Below are positions 22,409 to 33,278 of a stretch of 64,000 nt of DNA, one piece after another. Numbering within the stretch: position 1 is the stretch's first letter; every line of letters starts with the position of its first letter. Where the stretch lies: the NCBI GenBank assembly GCA_019915135.1, contig JAHLMK010000009.1, positions 682,001 through 746,000 of the forward strand, in the 5' to 3' direction. This DNA comes from Strobilurus pachycystidiatus. Lineage: Eukaryota > Basidiomycota > Agaricomycetes > Agaricales > Physalacriaceae. The notes under the pieces were generated by a model. That model saw nothing but the letters and a program-made list of their open reading frames with translations. It ran no database searches and was not told the origin of the DNA. A program made the translations under genes and the position numbers.

Positions 22409-22416
22409 TATATAAG
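22409..22416 (+). promoter_or_regulatory. TATA box of the dioxygenase gene
   Basis: TATATAAG lies about 85 bp before the ATG at 22497. A pyrimidine-rich stretch just ahead of the ATG suits a short leader. Confidence 0.5.
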
Positions 22417-22496
22417 ATAGTCTTTCGAAATGGCTTTCCGACATCCAAATCCTCCCGGACTTTCACACTCTATTTCGCCCTCTTTACCAGTCCACC

Positions 22497-24008
22497 ATGC
22501 TTTCCCAACTCGTACCTATAGCAGTGACTGTCGCTTCACTGGCACTTTCCGTATCGGCACATCCTCATCTTGAGCCCGGAAGCATCGAGTACAGCAAACG
22601 CGCCCTTTTCCAGCTGAATGCGCGTGGCTCCTTGGCGCAATGTCAAGACCACCTTTCGAAGCGTGGTGGTCTCTATGAGCGCTCTCGACTGCGCCGCGAA
22701 GAGTTTGCCAAAAAGGTCCGACGCACACGCTCACTCGGTCAGTGTGCTCTTTTACTTCATCCTTTTCGCGATGCTCATTAGTATATTCAGAGACCAATGT
22801 TCCTTTCAGGCGCGACCTGGCCTCTGTCATTGCCACTGACCATCAGTCCAACTTAACTGGCGTCACGAACAACACTGACGCTGCCACGCTCTTCGACGGA
22901 AACAGCTCTTGCGTCCTTGCTCCCGAAGTCACTCAAGGACCTTATTGTGAGTCTTATATCACGAAGGCTGTTCTGAGTTCTTATTCCGCCCTTCCAGACG
23001 TTGATGGCGAGTATGTGCGCTGGGACATTCGCGAAGATCAAGAGGGAGTCGACACCTACGTTGACGTTCAACTCATCGATGTCAGCACTTGCGAACCGGT
23101 TTCCAATGTCTACATCGACTTTTGGCATGGTCGGTTTTTTTCGTTCTATCGCTATTTCCGAATGCTAATATGTCCATCCAGCCAACGCAACTGGAGTGTA
23201 CTCTGGAATAGTCGCCAACGGGAATGGAGACAGCAGCGATGACACAAACCTCGTAAACATTCTTCTACTACCTCGCATTCCTTGAGACTAACGTCCTGGT
23301 GATCTGTAGGACTCTACCTTCCTACGCGGTATCCAGCCCACTGACGACGATGGTGTCGCACAGTGGTTAACCATCTTCCCCGGCCACTACACCTCCCGCG
23401 CTACCCACATCCACATCGTTGCCCACCAAAACGGAACCGTCTTCGACAACGGCACGTTCACTAGCGACACCGTGTCGCACGTTGGACAGATCTTCTACGA
23501 CCAGGACCTCATCACCGCCGTTGAGGCGACGGAGCCATACTCCACCAACACCCAAGACCTCACCGAGAACGAGGACGATACTATCTTATCAGAGGAGGCA
23601 GATGAGATCGATCCTTTCCTCGAGTACGTCTACCTCGGTGACGATGTCTCGGACGGTATCATGATGTGGGCGGCTATCGGCATTGATGTGTCCAGCACGT
23701 ATACTGTCAGCCCTGCCGCCACATTGACCGAAGACGGCGGTGTTGCCGACGAGTCTAGCGGTGGAATGGGCGGCGGCAGCGGCGGCCCTGGAGGAAGTGG
23801 CGGTCCTCCCGACTCTGCCTCTGCTGCTGTCTCCAGCTCCTCCATTGCCTCCAGCGCTAGCACATCCTCCACTGCCTCCGGCACATCCTCCGCTGCCTCC
23901 AGTTCTTCCTCCAGTTCTTCCTCGGACGCCTCCGGCTCTTTCTCTGCTGCTTCAGCTCTTTTTTTACTGCCCCTAGCTCTTATTCCGCTACTTGCGATTG
24001 ATATGTAG
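22497..24008 (+). CDS. secreted, probably GPI-anchored intradiol dioxygenase-like protein
   Basis: Five exons (22497-22737, 22791-22946, 22998-23129, 23182-23252, 23310-24008) give 432 aa. A signal peptide (residues 1-19, ending VSA) precedes a pro-like region with basic pairs. The dioxygenase domain shows GPYYVDGEYVRWDI (split by intron 2), FWHANATGVYSG and GHYTSRATHIHIVAH. The two Tyr (GVYSG, GHY) and two His (HIH) are the non-haem Fe(III) ligands known for intradiol ring-cleaving dioxygenases such as catechol 1,2-dioxygenase. After it comes a Gly- then Ser/Ala-rich stalk and a C-terminal hydrophobic segment, the pattern of a GPI anchor signal. Likely role: extracellular or wall-bound oxidation of catecholic, for example lignin-derived, compounds. 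The exact substrate is unknown. Confidence 0.85.
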
Positions 24009-25002
24009 AGTACGTATAACGAACAGTTCTAATGTTACGAACAAGGACTCGTAGTCCCTCTATGTTACAACACTTTGAAAGCTTGCACTTCATTACAAGT
24101 CGTCTAGTATTACCAATCGTAAATATTACACTCTTTTGAAACAACGTTGAGCCTCAACCGGTCCTCGATTTTGAAGTAACACGATGGCGTCGCTTCTTCC
24201 CTACATAACAGTACAATCCTTGTCCTCACAACTTGAGAGTTTCGTGAGCAACAGTGCGGTAAACGCGCCTCAAGCACGGAACGCACCTTTCTGGCGAATG
24301 TGCGGACGAGTCTAACATTAGCGTCAATGGGCGTCGCGCTCGTCCCTACGAATTCTCACAAACCAAGTAAGTGCAATAAATTTAATCGATATGATCTCAA
24401 TTCTACCACGAACGCTTTACAGAAAAATACACAAGCTACATAGAGTATAGAAATCAGATCAGGACAAACTCCCGCAAGACATGGGGGGAATAACTAATGT
24501 AAAGATTGGGGGGGATGGGGAACGATTAAACGCTGAGGGAGAGTCGGAGAACGTGTACAGATATAAGGCGATGGATAAAGAAGTTTTGCCAACAACAAAA
24601 TTGTGCCGATGCTTCTAATAAAGAGGATGAGAAAACGCGCAATATTAGGTAGAGTCGTCTATTTTTTGTTGATCGTTTATGTGGTGGGTGGAAGGTGGCG
24701 GTGGTGGGGAAGAACGAAAAGGAGGGTGAAACGAGGAGGTTTATGTACTTTTTGGTTGTACAGTATGTACAAGGTGGCTGACGGATTGGTCAGACCACCT
24801 GCATCAGGCCTTCGAATGTCGCTTTGTAGCACGAGACAGCCGTGGCCAGAGAAAGCCTGGCAGGCGAATAGAGGGGGAACTGTAAGATACGCTGGTCGAA
24901 TACGAGGAGAAATCAAAGGCGGATAGACAGATCGTGCGTTGAGGGGGGATTGCGACAGACAATAAGGTGTGCGTATGATATACTTTTGAGAGGCAATCAC
25001 GT
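24009..25002. other. intergenic region between convergent genes
   Basis: Holds the 3' ends of the dioxygenase and zinc-finger genes. No coding signal is seen. A G-rich patch (about 24480-24530) and low-complexity frames are noted only. Confidence 0.5.
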
Positions 25003-27393
25003 CTAGCCAGCCATGGAGACGTCTAGGCTGACGGAGGAGGTCGGCGTGTACATCATCGGGGCATATTGCTGCTGGTGCGGCTGATGCTGGACTACGATCT
25101 CCTGCGGCGGCTGGTGGGGCTGGTAGTGCTGCTGCTGAGCGAACTGAGCCCGCTGGTGATCTACATAGCGCTGCTGGTAGGCAAGATGGTTGGGGAATTG
25201 GGTGGATGGAGCAGCACCCCCGGCATACTGCGGGTGCTGGGCAGCGGAGGCAGGGTTCATCCCGCTAGCCGAGACGGGCGTCGAGGTCCGACTGAGACTC
25301 GTCGACCGACTCGATGGCGAGCTCTTCGTCGACTGACGCGCTTTCCGGCCCTCTCGCTCGCCTCTCACAGCACTGGCCTCACGGCTATTGCTGCCGCTGC
25401 CAGTGCCGTTGCCTAAGCATTCGTGGACCCCACTCGCAAGCATCGCCAGGCCGACAGCTCCATGCTCTCCGGAATGCTGGTAGTGGTATCGCAGGCCGTT
25501 CATGTTCTTGTAGCGACGCTGGCAATCGCCCACACCACAGGCGAAGGGTCGCAGACGCCGCTCAGCCTCACGCTCTACCTCGCGCATCTCGGCATCAGTA
25601 ATTTCCGGATACGGAGACGTGGGTGTCGAGGGACCGGAAGGAAGAGGTGTGGTGGGCTGGGATTCACCCGCGGCCGCTGCCCGATCGCGTCGCTTCTTAT
25701 CCAACAATTGCTGAACATGTTCGAGATCTTTAGGTGGTGCGAAATTGCAGCTTCCGTGCGTCATGTGGTATTTGAGACCTACGAAAGCATTAGACAAGAG
25801 CAGACTATCAAAAGAATAACAAACCATTCGCCTGCTTGTAACTCTTGTTGCAGTTCGGCTTTGGACACTTGAAAGGCTTCGAAAGTAACAAGGACGTTGC
25901 CGGCCGTTGCATCGAAGCCGTCAAGCGAGCCGCAGCTTCCTTTGGCGCGTTCGAGAGCGCAGGTACGGCCGCATTCGTCGAGGCAGGGGCCGGGGAAGGC
26001 TTGCCTGTGATCACGTTCGACGGTGGCGCCTGATTCTGGGGTGATGGGACTCGACTCGTGCTAGGGGTACTCTCCGGTGTCGCCGTATTCGAGAACAGCA
26101 GCGCGGGCGGAACGCATTCCTCGACAGCTCCAGCGAGGCTGCTGCTGCTGGTCTGAGCCCTAGCGGCATCCATCATGCCATTGAACTCCATACCCTTCTC
26201 AGCACCTGGCATGCCAACCATATATTCCGCAGCGTACCGGCCATAGGCGTTGAAGGGGTCGACATGAGGGCTATGGGGTGTGTTGGGGTGACTGTGGGCG
26301 TTATTCGATGGGAACGACAGGTTCAGGGTAGGGCGGCTGGGAGGGTTGGTGGCGACAGGTGTATTCGCGTTGGCAAGGGACGAAGGAGTGACGGACGTGA
26401 CAGCCCCAGGCGATGAGCGACGGAGGAATGTCTTCGTATCGAACGCTGCCACTGGCATCCCATGCGAAAGACTGTTGGGCGATGACGGCTGGGAAACATA
26501 GGGTGAGTGGGTATGACCTTGACTGTGGATTGAGATTTGTACTTTTTCCATATAGAAGCCCGCCTGCTGACCATTTATTGCGGGAGATGAGTACGGTGAC
26601 AAGGGTGTAGACAGCGGTGTGTCTGGGGGACTGGGGGCTCCGGGGGACGAGCGAGCGCTTGGCGTCGCCGAGGGCGGAGGACCCTCAATGTCCATCTCGT
26701 CCGGATCAAAGGCAACATGGTACGACTGGGACTGCTGCTGCTGCTGCTGTTGCTGTTGCTGGGCTTGCTGCTGGGGAATCGGCTGGGCCTGATTGGCCTG
26801 ATATTGAGGCACAGAGGTCTGCGAGACAACCTGTGGATTGAAGGGGACCTGGAGCTGGGCCTGGGGGGACGACTGGTCGATGACGACGACGTGGACCTCC
26901 TCGAAATGCTCGAGCAGAGCATGGAGATCGTTCAGATGTAGACCGCAACAGCTGTAGTCACGGCACTAGAGGCGCAATTGAGATGTTGGGCGAAGCACAC
27001 AGCGCAGATGCTTACGAATTCCCTCTCTCTGTCAAGCACTCCGTATGCATTGACGACTTCAGAGTCAAGTGTTGCATTCTGAGGTTTCTGACTAAACATG
27101 CCGGGAGCGAGATGAGGACGTGTACGGGGAGGCGGGGAAGATACGCACTCTGCAGAGTCAATTACACGGTCCATGGGGCTGCCTTGGAAGCGGCGGCCAA
27201 GTCCAAAGGAGGTCGACCGCCACGAGATGGGCGATCCCAGGAAATGGCGGGTGTATGAGGCGGGATTGAAGGAGCCATTCCCCGTCGAGCCGGTGTACGA
27301 GCCCGACGACATGATGTAGTCGGCATTGATGGAATTAGCGATGTGATTACGGGGGCTGCTGCGGGATGGGAGCGCGATGGGCTGGGTAGACAT
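25003..27393 (-). CDS. Sfp1-like C2H2 zinc-finger transcription factor
   Basis: Three exons (27393-27016, 26965-25825, 25778-25003) encode 764 aa. The first finger spans the first splice junction: CRDYSCCG then LNDLHALLEHFEEVH. A long Gln/Ser/Pro-rich middle includes an uninterrupted Gln run near 26735. The C-terminal pair is FKCPKPNCNKSYKQANGLKY with HMTHGSC, and FACGVGDCQRRYKNMNGLRY with HYQHSGEH. This layout, a split N-terminal finger and a distant C-terminal pair, is that of the Sfp1-type regulators that link nutrient/TOR signalling to ribosome-biogenesis genes in yeast. Target genes in this fungus are inferred by family only. The tail is Ser/Gln-rich and ends DVSMAG. Confidence 0.85.
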
Positions 27394-28339
27394 TGGCGGC
27401 TATAGAGCTATAAGGTATTATGGATACAATGATACAGGGACCGAGCAAGACGGGAGAGACAGTGACAAGCAGAGCAGCGCACACGTGGGCTACAGTGGCG
27501 GCGGCGGCGGCGACGGCGGCAGCAGCGCGGTAGCGGGGGAAGGAGGGAGGAGAGGGGTCGGGCGGACGGACGGAGGTGGGAGGTCGAGAAGCAAGTTCTA
27601 TTTAGAACACAGCCGAAACACATCTCCCAAGCCGTTGCCAAGCACAGCCAAACATCACCAAGGCATGCGGTCCGACTCATACCCGATTGGCGGCCATGTA
27701 CCGCCACAGCGTTCTCGGCTGAGTAAGGCGCTGGTCGGACGCAGTCATTCCTGCGGGTGCGCGGACGCTCGCTGTGCCCGACGCTGAGTGAGTTGATAGC
27801 CGCCATATCTGACTTGGACCACCCAGAGATCGCTTTGAAATTCACTCCCACGTGAAACAACACGCTTGAAACGGTTGTCCAGGGTCGCTAAGCGGCTCGA
27901 GCGTCAACGCGTCGCTGTCTATAACAGTGTGGATCAACATGAGAATCCTCTGCTACCTCGCGCCCACCGACGCAACCATGTCAATCCAGGTACTGTAAAT
28001 CCCCAGCGCTGTGTATGTATCCACTGCAGTCACCGCTATCCACATTCAGTGCTGTCATACCGCCCCACGCTCACCCACACAAGGGCCAAATCGGCTTACC
28101 GCCACACTGCATTCGGTAGAAAGTTGATAACAGGTTCGGGCCGATCCCCGAGGTATTCATTAGCGGCGCCATTTGACCCCTTCATCGCTTTGAAGAGCGA
28201 GAAGCCAATCTTTCACATGAGTTCTAGGCCTTCGTTACGGCTCGGTTTCTCATGCATGTACTGTGTATTCCGAGCCGGCGATCAACTTGCGATCATCTAC
28301 ACCATGGACTGCAAGCAAGAGCGCCGCTTCGTTCGTTCC
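27394..28339. other. intergenic, GC-rich leader then no gene
   Basis: Immediately upstream of the zinc-finger gene is a GC-rich region with (GGC)n-like runs (27490-27530). Beyond it nothing coding is recognised. Confidence 0.45.
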
Positions 28340-28960
28340 CTCTAACAAAGCAGTGTCCCGGAATAGGCTTTCCTTGTCCGCTCTGCGGCTGGAGAAAGAC
28401 GGTGGATTAGCGGGGTATGTCTACCGTGATCTGGAACGTCGGACAGGATCCATTGGGTCCCCAACACGCCCGGGCTGTACGTACCGAAACACACATTATT
28501 TCGCGGTTGACAGTATTTTGAAGATGATAGGCTGCAGGTGCCAAGCCGAGGATGTACAGTGGACACGCTCACGCTGTATGGTCACTCGCGGAAGTACGTA
28601 TCGTATCGGACAAATTAACCGCTCACTTGATGAACTACAGAACTGCTTCTCGAAACTAGGCAGCATGCTTCGACGCGTGTGTCAGTCTGGAGCTGACTGA
28701 AGTGTGTGTATATCTTTTATATCGGCCGCCGCGTCTTATGGACTGGCTACAGGCGGTTGGCGCCTCGTACATTCGTACGCATTCTCGACTGGGCACTCGA
28801 TGACTTTCTGCGACAAGCTAGTACCCCGATACCACGGCGTTTGCTCGCCTCAGAGCACTGGACGAGTTCATTCAAAAGTATCACTGGCCTCACAGCCGCC
28901 TGGCATGTTTGACGTTGGTTCGGTCGAGTTGAACCACTCTGATTGTAAGCCCTCTATTTT
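28340..28960 (+). pseudogene. decayed partial copy of the CFA synthase-type gene
   Basis: Fragments matching the gene at 19489-21558 occur in order but in changing frames: LEKDGG (about 28390), then nucleotide-level similarity through the former intron (GTACGTACCGAAAC) and the block reading GCCGAGGATGTACAGTGGAC (about 28550), then NCFSKLGSML, FVRILDWALDDF, and finally GMFDVGSVELNHSD (about 28910). The 5' third and 3' end are missing. Retained intron sequence shows that it came from DNA duplication rather than from mRNA. Confidence 0.75.
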
Positions 28961-30410
28961 CTCAACTACAATCCTCGTCTGTTTAGGCCCGCAACAGCCG
29001 ATCCAGACGAGGACTATGTCCTGCGGTGAAAATATGCTAAGCTCAACGTCGCACTCAAGCAGGAGCGCACAAACCATACAACTTCCCATGAGCGCTGAGA
29101 TGATGAGCGGCACTGACGTGTGGTGAGGATTGAGGGCATAGCTCAATTGCGTTCGAAGCCTTACTGATGACGAGCGCAAGATTACGACCACTAGCATTTG
29201 AGGAGGATGTATGTAACAGGGAGGTTACGGCCATTCTGTAGAGAACGGCTGGGAGCTCAGATTCCTGGGAGACCAAGTTCAACCTACACGATACCAACAA
29301 TCAATATGATTGCCATGAGTATGTTCCTCCGGATGAATGACAGCATGCTGAAGGCACTCGTTGTGTCCTCTTCCGGAAGATACTGACCAGTCCTCTGCTT
29401 GTGAGCGTAGAGGATGACAGCGTTCCAGACTTGGGAGGTTCATAATAGCTTGCAGGAAGTGTTCCAATTGACTCACTTGAGAAAAGAACAAGGAGGACTT
29501 CGGCAATCAGAGCACTGAGGGCACTGATGCAAGGGCTGTGGGCGATAATAATGAGATCTTGAGACCAGGGAGGAGCTTGATCTTTGGCTTACCCTTGCAA
29601 GTATCCAAGTTCTGCCAAATATCTGAGGTGGCAGAACATGTGCGTTGAGTCCAGCTCAATCAGGTCCGGGTGTGCCACTCCAATCTGTAGCAAAAACGGT
29701 TTTGGTGCGTTCTTTGTTAACCCACAGACTTCTTACCCCGATAATCGAGCCAAAGACAGTAAAGAACATTCCGACAGGGAACAGAAGGACCTTGATATAA
29801 TCTCGTCATTTTGGGAACTGAAAGCGAAGGAAGGCCGGACCAGATAAGTACATCTGCGACCACTGAAAGGCTGGCAGCACGCAGCGTATCTCAATTTGAT
29901 GAAAAGTTGTGGCCCATGTCAGTGCCAGAATTGCATCTCCTAAGTACTAGGATGATGATGATGGCGGCACCGACGAACCTCAAATACCAGTGAGACAGCA
30001 GCGCTTAATACACTAGAACGGAGGTTCAATACCATTGAGCGATGTAAACTTACACCGTGACATACAGCGGATTGATGGCGTAGATCATTGAGGCTTGGAA
30101 CAGGCAGAAGTTCCTGTCAGGCGCCGGGCCCGTGTGTCGTCCGATCAAAAGAAGATACGCGATAGACCAGACGAGAGAGCTACCCATAAACGAGTACCAT
30201 GTCGGTGACCGGGTTATGGTCTTTGACACGGCGGCAGTGGTAATTGGCGAAAATGTCCATAGAAAGGCGAGAAATTGGGTAGCATCGAAGAAAACGAGGA
30301 CACTGTCGTCAATGGGAAGATTCGTGTTGGAAGTCTGCACTGTTCAATGTAGGTTTAGGACAAGTCGAGGGAGGAGGTGGGTAGGAGTTCTTGCCTGCAG
30401 AGAGGATCAT
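28868..30410 (-). CDS. seven-TM membrane protein, second family, copy a
   Basis: Starts MILSA at 30410; the 16-nt first exon is followed by an apparent GC-AG intron, as in the paralogue at 53999. Next comes TSNTNLPIDDSVLVFFDATQ, then a chain of hydrophobic helices (VWSIAYLLLIGRHTGP, FCLFQASMIYAINPLY), AHPDLIELDSTHMFCHLRYL, KRRTGQYLPEEDTTSAFSML, RRNILMAIILIVGIV and DIVLVWIGCC. About seven TM segments in some eight exons. It belongs to another multi-pass family expanded in Agaricomycetes, of unknown function. The C-terminal ~25 residues are read from DNA that, on the other strand, is the end of the decayed methyltransferase copy, so this tail is new compared with the paralogues. Confidence 0.7.
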
Positions 30411-31389
30411 GTCTGGAAGAAGGGAAGAAAGAAGAAGGCGACACTAGCACCAAGTTGATTTGGGTATACATATAAGGGTGTATCAGGATACACGCTGAGA
30501 CACCATCTGCGTCGCAGTGATGATAGTATCCTGCTTCGTGGGAGTCGAATTCATCTGAGAAAGGTTTCTGTGATCATCTGTTTGAGCGAAGAGTGGGCCC
30601 GTATCAAAGTCGAGTACGATATTTCTGATCGTCGCTGGACGAAGGCATTCGCCCCATGATTTAATCAGGTAGAACGCCGTTCCATGACTCGGAGTTCTGG
30701 GTGACGGTATTCAGAGAGATAAGTGATTCGGCGAAGTGACTCCTGGACGGGCCACGTCATTGCAAGTCGGTGAAGGCAAAGCGGAGGGAGAACCTGCCTT
30801 AGCTGTGCCATGCAAGTGACAGCTCTTCGCTTGATTGAGGTTGGTAGGAAGCTAGGTAGGTAGAGATGGTGGAGATCGAAACTCGACAGAGACGTGTCCC
30901 GGACGTGTCGATGATCGACGTCGTGTCACGGTGGACCTCGGACCGATTATGTATCTTGTCCTTGACCACGAAGCTCTCTATGCGTGCGTTGTATTGATCT
31001 TGAACCCATGGAAGCTCATTCTTTCCGTTCCGACCGATGACAATGAGTAGATGATGAGCTCAAGCCCTTGGCTAGGCCGCGCGGACCCGCGGATCTGTCG
31101 TGATTCTTCAGCAGTTGGAAGGCCGGCAGCTGGTAAATCTTCTCGTGGGTATTTTTCTCACTGTCACGGTGCGTACTCGTCCTAGGCCTCAGCTCAGTGC
31201 CATCTTCGACGAAGCTATATCAAACGACTCAAAAATAGTAGCGCATTGAGTATGCAACATCAGGCAGGGCCGATCATTGCATATAAGTGTCATCGGAGCA
31301 CGTTGCCCGAATCATGCAGATCGTTGGTGGAGTGATGTTCAAATGAGGCGTTTGTGCTTTGAAACTATCACAGCGCTGGAGAGGGTGTC
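30411..31389. other. divergent intergenic region
   Basis: Between the minus-strand seven-TM gene and the plus-strand transporter. No gene signal was found; it presumably holds both promoters. Confidence 0.45.
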
Positions 31390-33226
31390 ATGGCCCACAC
31401 CTACACGCCACTCGCTGAAAGCGCTGAGTCCCCTCCACCTAGATTTCGATTTCCCCTCGTGTCGAGACTGGTGTCATCTGTGCAAGACTTCACGCACGAA
31501 AATGCCGGTCTGCTCCTGATAACCGCGTCGCAGGCGTTCTTTTCGCTAGTGAACGTCGCAGTGAAGACGCTGAACGGCATAGACCCGCCTGTCAATACGC
31601 TAGAGGTGTGCCATCGTCTTTTATGCTGACATCAAAGGCTTACCTTCCTCTTCAGCTCATCGTCGTTAGAATGGTGCGCACCGTGCATATGACTCTTGTT
31701 CCAAAAATTCTCATACCGGAACACCTCAGGCCATAACATACGTCTTCAGTGTCGCCTACATGTAGCTATCTCATTGGTTCTCACCTCAAATGCTCTAATT
31801 TGTGTCATCCCCAGGCTCATCCGCGGTGTAAACGATCCATGGATAGGTCCGAAGGACGTTCGACTCCTGCTCTGGTTCCGCGGATTCACTGGGTATGCTC
31901 TCGTCCACCCCACACCCCCACGAACCTCATCGATACCGCTGGCAGGTTCTTCGGCCTATTCGGCATTTACTTCTCCCTGAAGTACCTCTCTCTGTCCGAT
32001 GCTACCGTCCTCACTTTCCTCGCGCCCTTCTGTACCGGAATTGCTGGCGCGGTATTCCTCAAAGAGAAATATACATACAGAGAGGCACTCGCGGGATGTG
32101 AGTTTCTATCCTTGTGTGTAGAGGTATATTGGCTGATGGGAATCTACGACAAAAGTATGCAGTCTTTTAGGAGTGGTCCTTATCGCTCGGCCCGCGTTCA
32201 TCTTCGGACACCTTTCCGCCAGCCCAGAAGTCAGCCCCGTAGGAGACGGTGGTGTTCCCTCGGCCGAGGACGATACCTCTGTGCAGGGTGCCACACCGGA
32301 GCAGCGCCTGATGGCGGTGGGGTAAGAGAAATAATGTCCAGGGTATTTGCATCCTGGAATCTTAGTCAATCTTACTAGGGTTGCGCTCGTGGGTGTGTTG
32401 GGTGCTACGGGTGCTTGTACGTTGTCCATGCTTCATAGCGTTTCTGTTTGTGTTCACTGACGATTGAATAGACACGACCGTTCGAGCTATTGGAATGCGC
32501 GCACACGCACTGCACTCGTTAGCGTCTTTCTCAATGCAGAGTGTCATCGCAGCGTCTATCGGGTAAGTCAGTTCTCACCTGGATCCTACTCCAGTTCGCT
32601 ATCATTTGAACGCTTACCGTCTCCGATACTCAGGATGATCATCAAACGCGTCCCCTTCGTTTTTCCCACTCGAGCTTTATGGGGTCTTCTGCTAGCCGAA
32701 ATAGGCGTCTTCGGATTCATAGCTCAGGTTCGGCGGAAAACACTGCAATTTGGATATGCGCTCATTTACCCAACCTAATAGTTCCTTCTTACTACCGGCT
32801 TGCAGCGCGAGACGGCTGGAAGGGGCGTCATGGCGGTCTACACACAGGTATGCACCCGAATCTTCTGAGTAAGCTTCCCGAGAACAGATGTCTGTAGGTT
32901 ATATTCGCGACATTTGCTGAACGAGTATTCTTCCACACGACTCCGTCGGGACTCTCGGTCGTGGGGACTCTCATAATCATTGCCGCCGCTATCTACGTCG
33001 CTGTAAGCTGTGCGCCAGTTCTTCGCCTTCTGAGCTAACATATCGTTTACAGCTCACCAAGACGAAGGAAAAGGTTTATTCAAGACCGGAGGACATTGCG
33101 CTCGAAGAAGGTCTGCTCAGTGAGCATGCGGAAGAAAAGACCATAGATGGCAAGGACTTTTATAAGATACAAGAAGACGATAGTGACGAAGGAGGCCCAT
33201 CTAGACCGCCGAAGATAGAAACATAG
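31390..33226 (+). CDS. EamA/DMT-family membrane transporter, copy 1
   Basis: Start at MAHTYTPLAESAE (31390). Many short exons give a ~10-TM protein: GLLLITASQAFFSLVNVAVK, then NGIDPPVNTLE; a tiny exon LIVVRM; ITYVFSVAYM; DVRLLLWFRGFTGFFGLFG; YFSLKYLSLSDATVLTFLAP; GAVFLKEKYTYREALAG; the second repeat with RAIGMRAHALHS; and GVMAVYTQVIFATFAERVFF near the end. An acidic cytosolic tail ends PPKIET. The two EamA repeats and the motif LSLSDATVLTFLAP identify the drug/metabolite transporter superfamily. The substrate is unknown. Two closer relatives lie at 45073-48850 on the minus strand. Confidence 0.8.
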
Positions 33227-33278
33227 ACGACATAGTAATGTCTTACGGACTTCCCACACGATACATACATGATGGATT

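Noticed and set aside
23367..23976. Frames antisense to or shifted within the dioxygenase
   Set aside because: They are shadows of the Ser/Ala/Gly-rich coding sequence of exon 5.
26617..26948. Leu-rich plus-strand frame at the Gln repeat
   Set aside because: CAG repeats of the zinc-finger gene read on the other strand give poly-Leu by composition alone.
28340..28960. Second working CFA synthase-type gene
   Set aside because: The matching segments lie in changing frames with missing ends and stops, and the SAM-binding exon is not intact.
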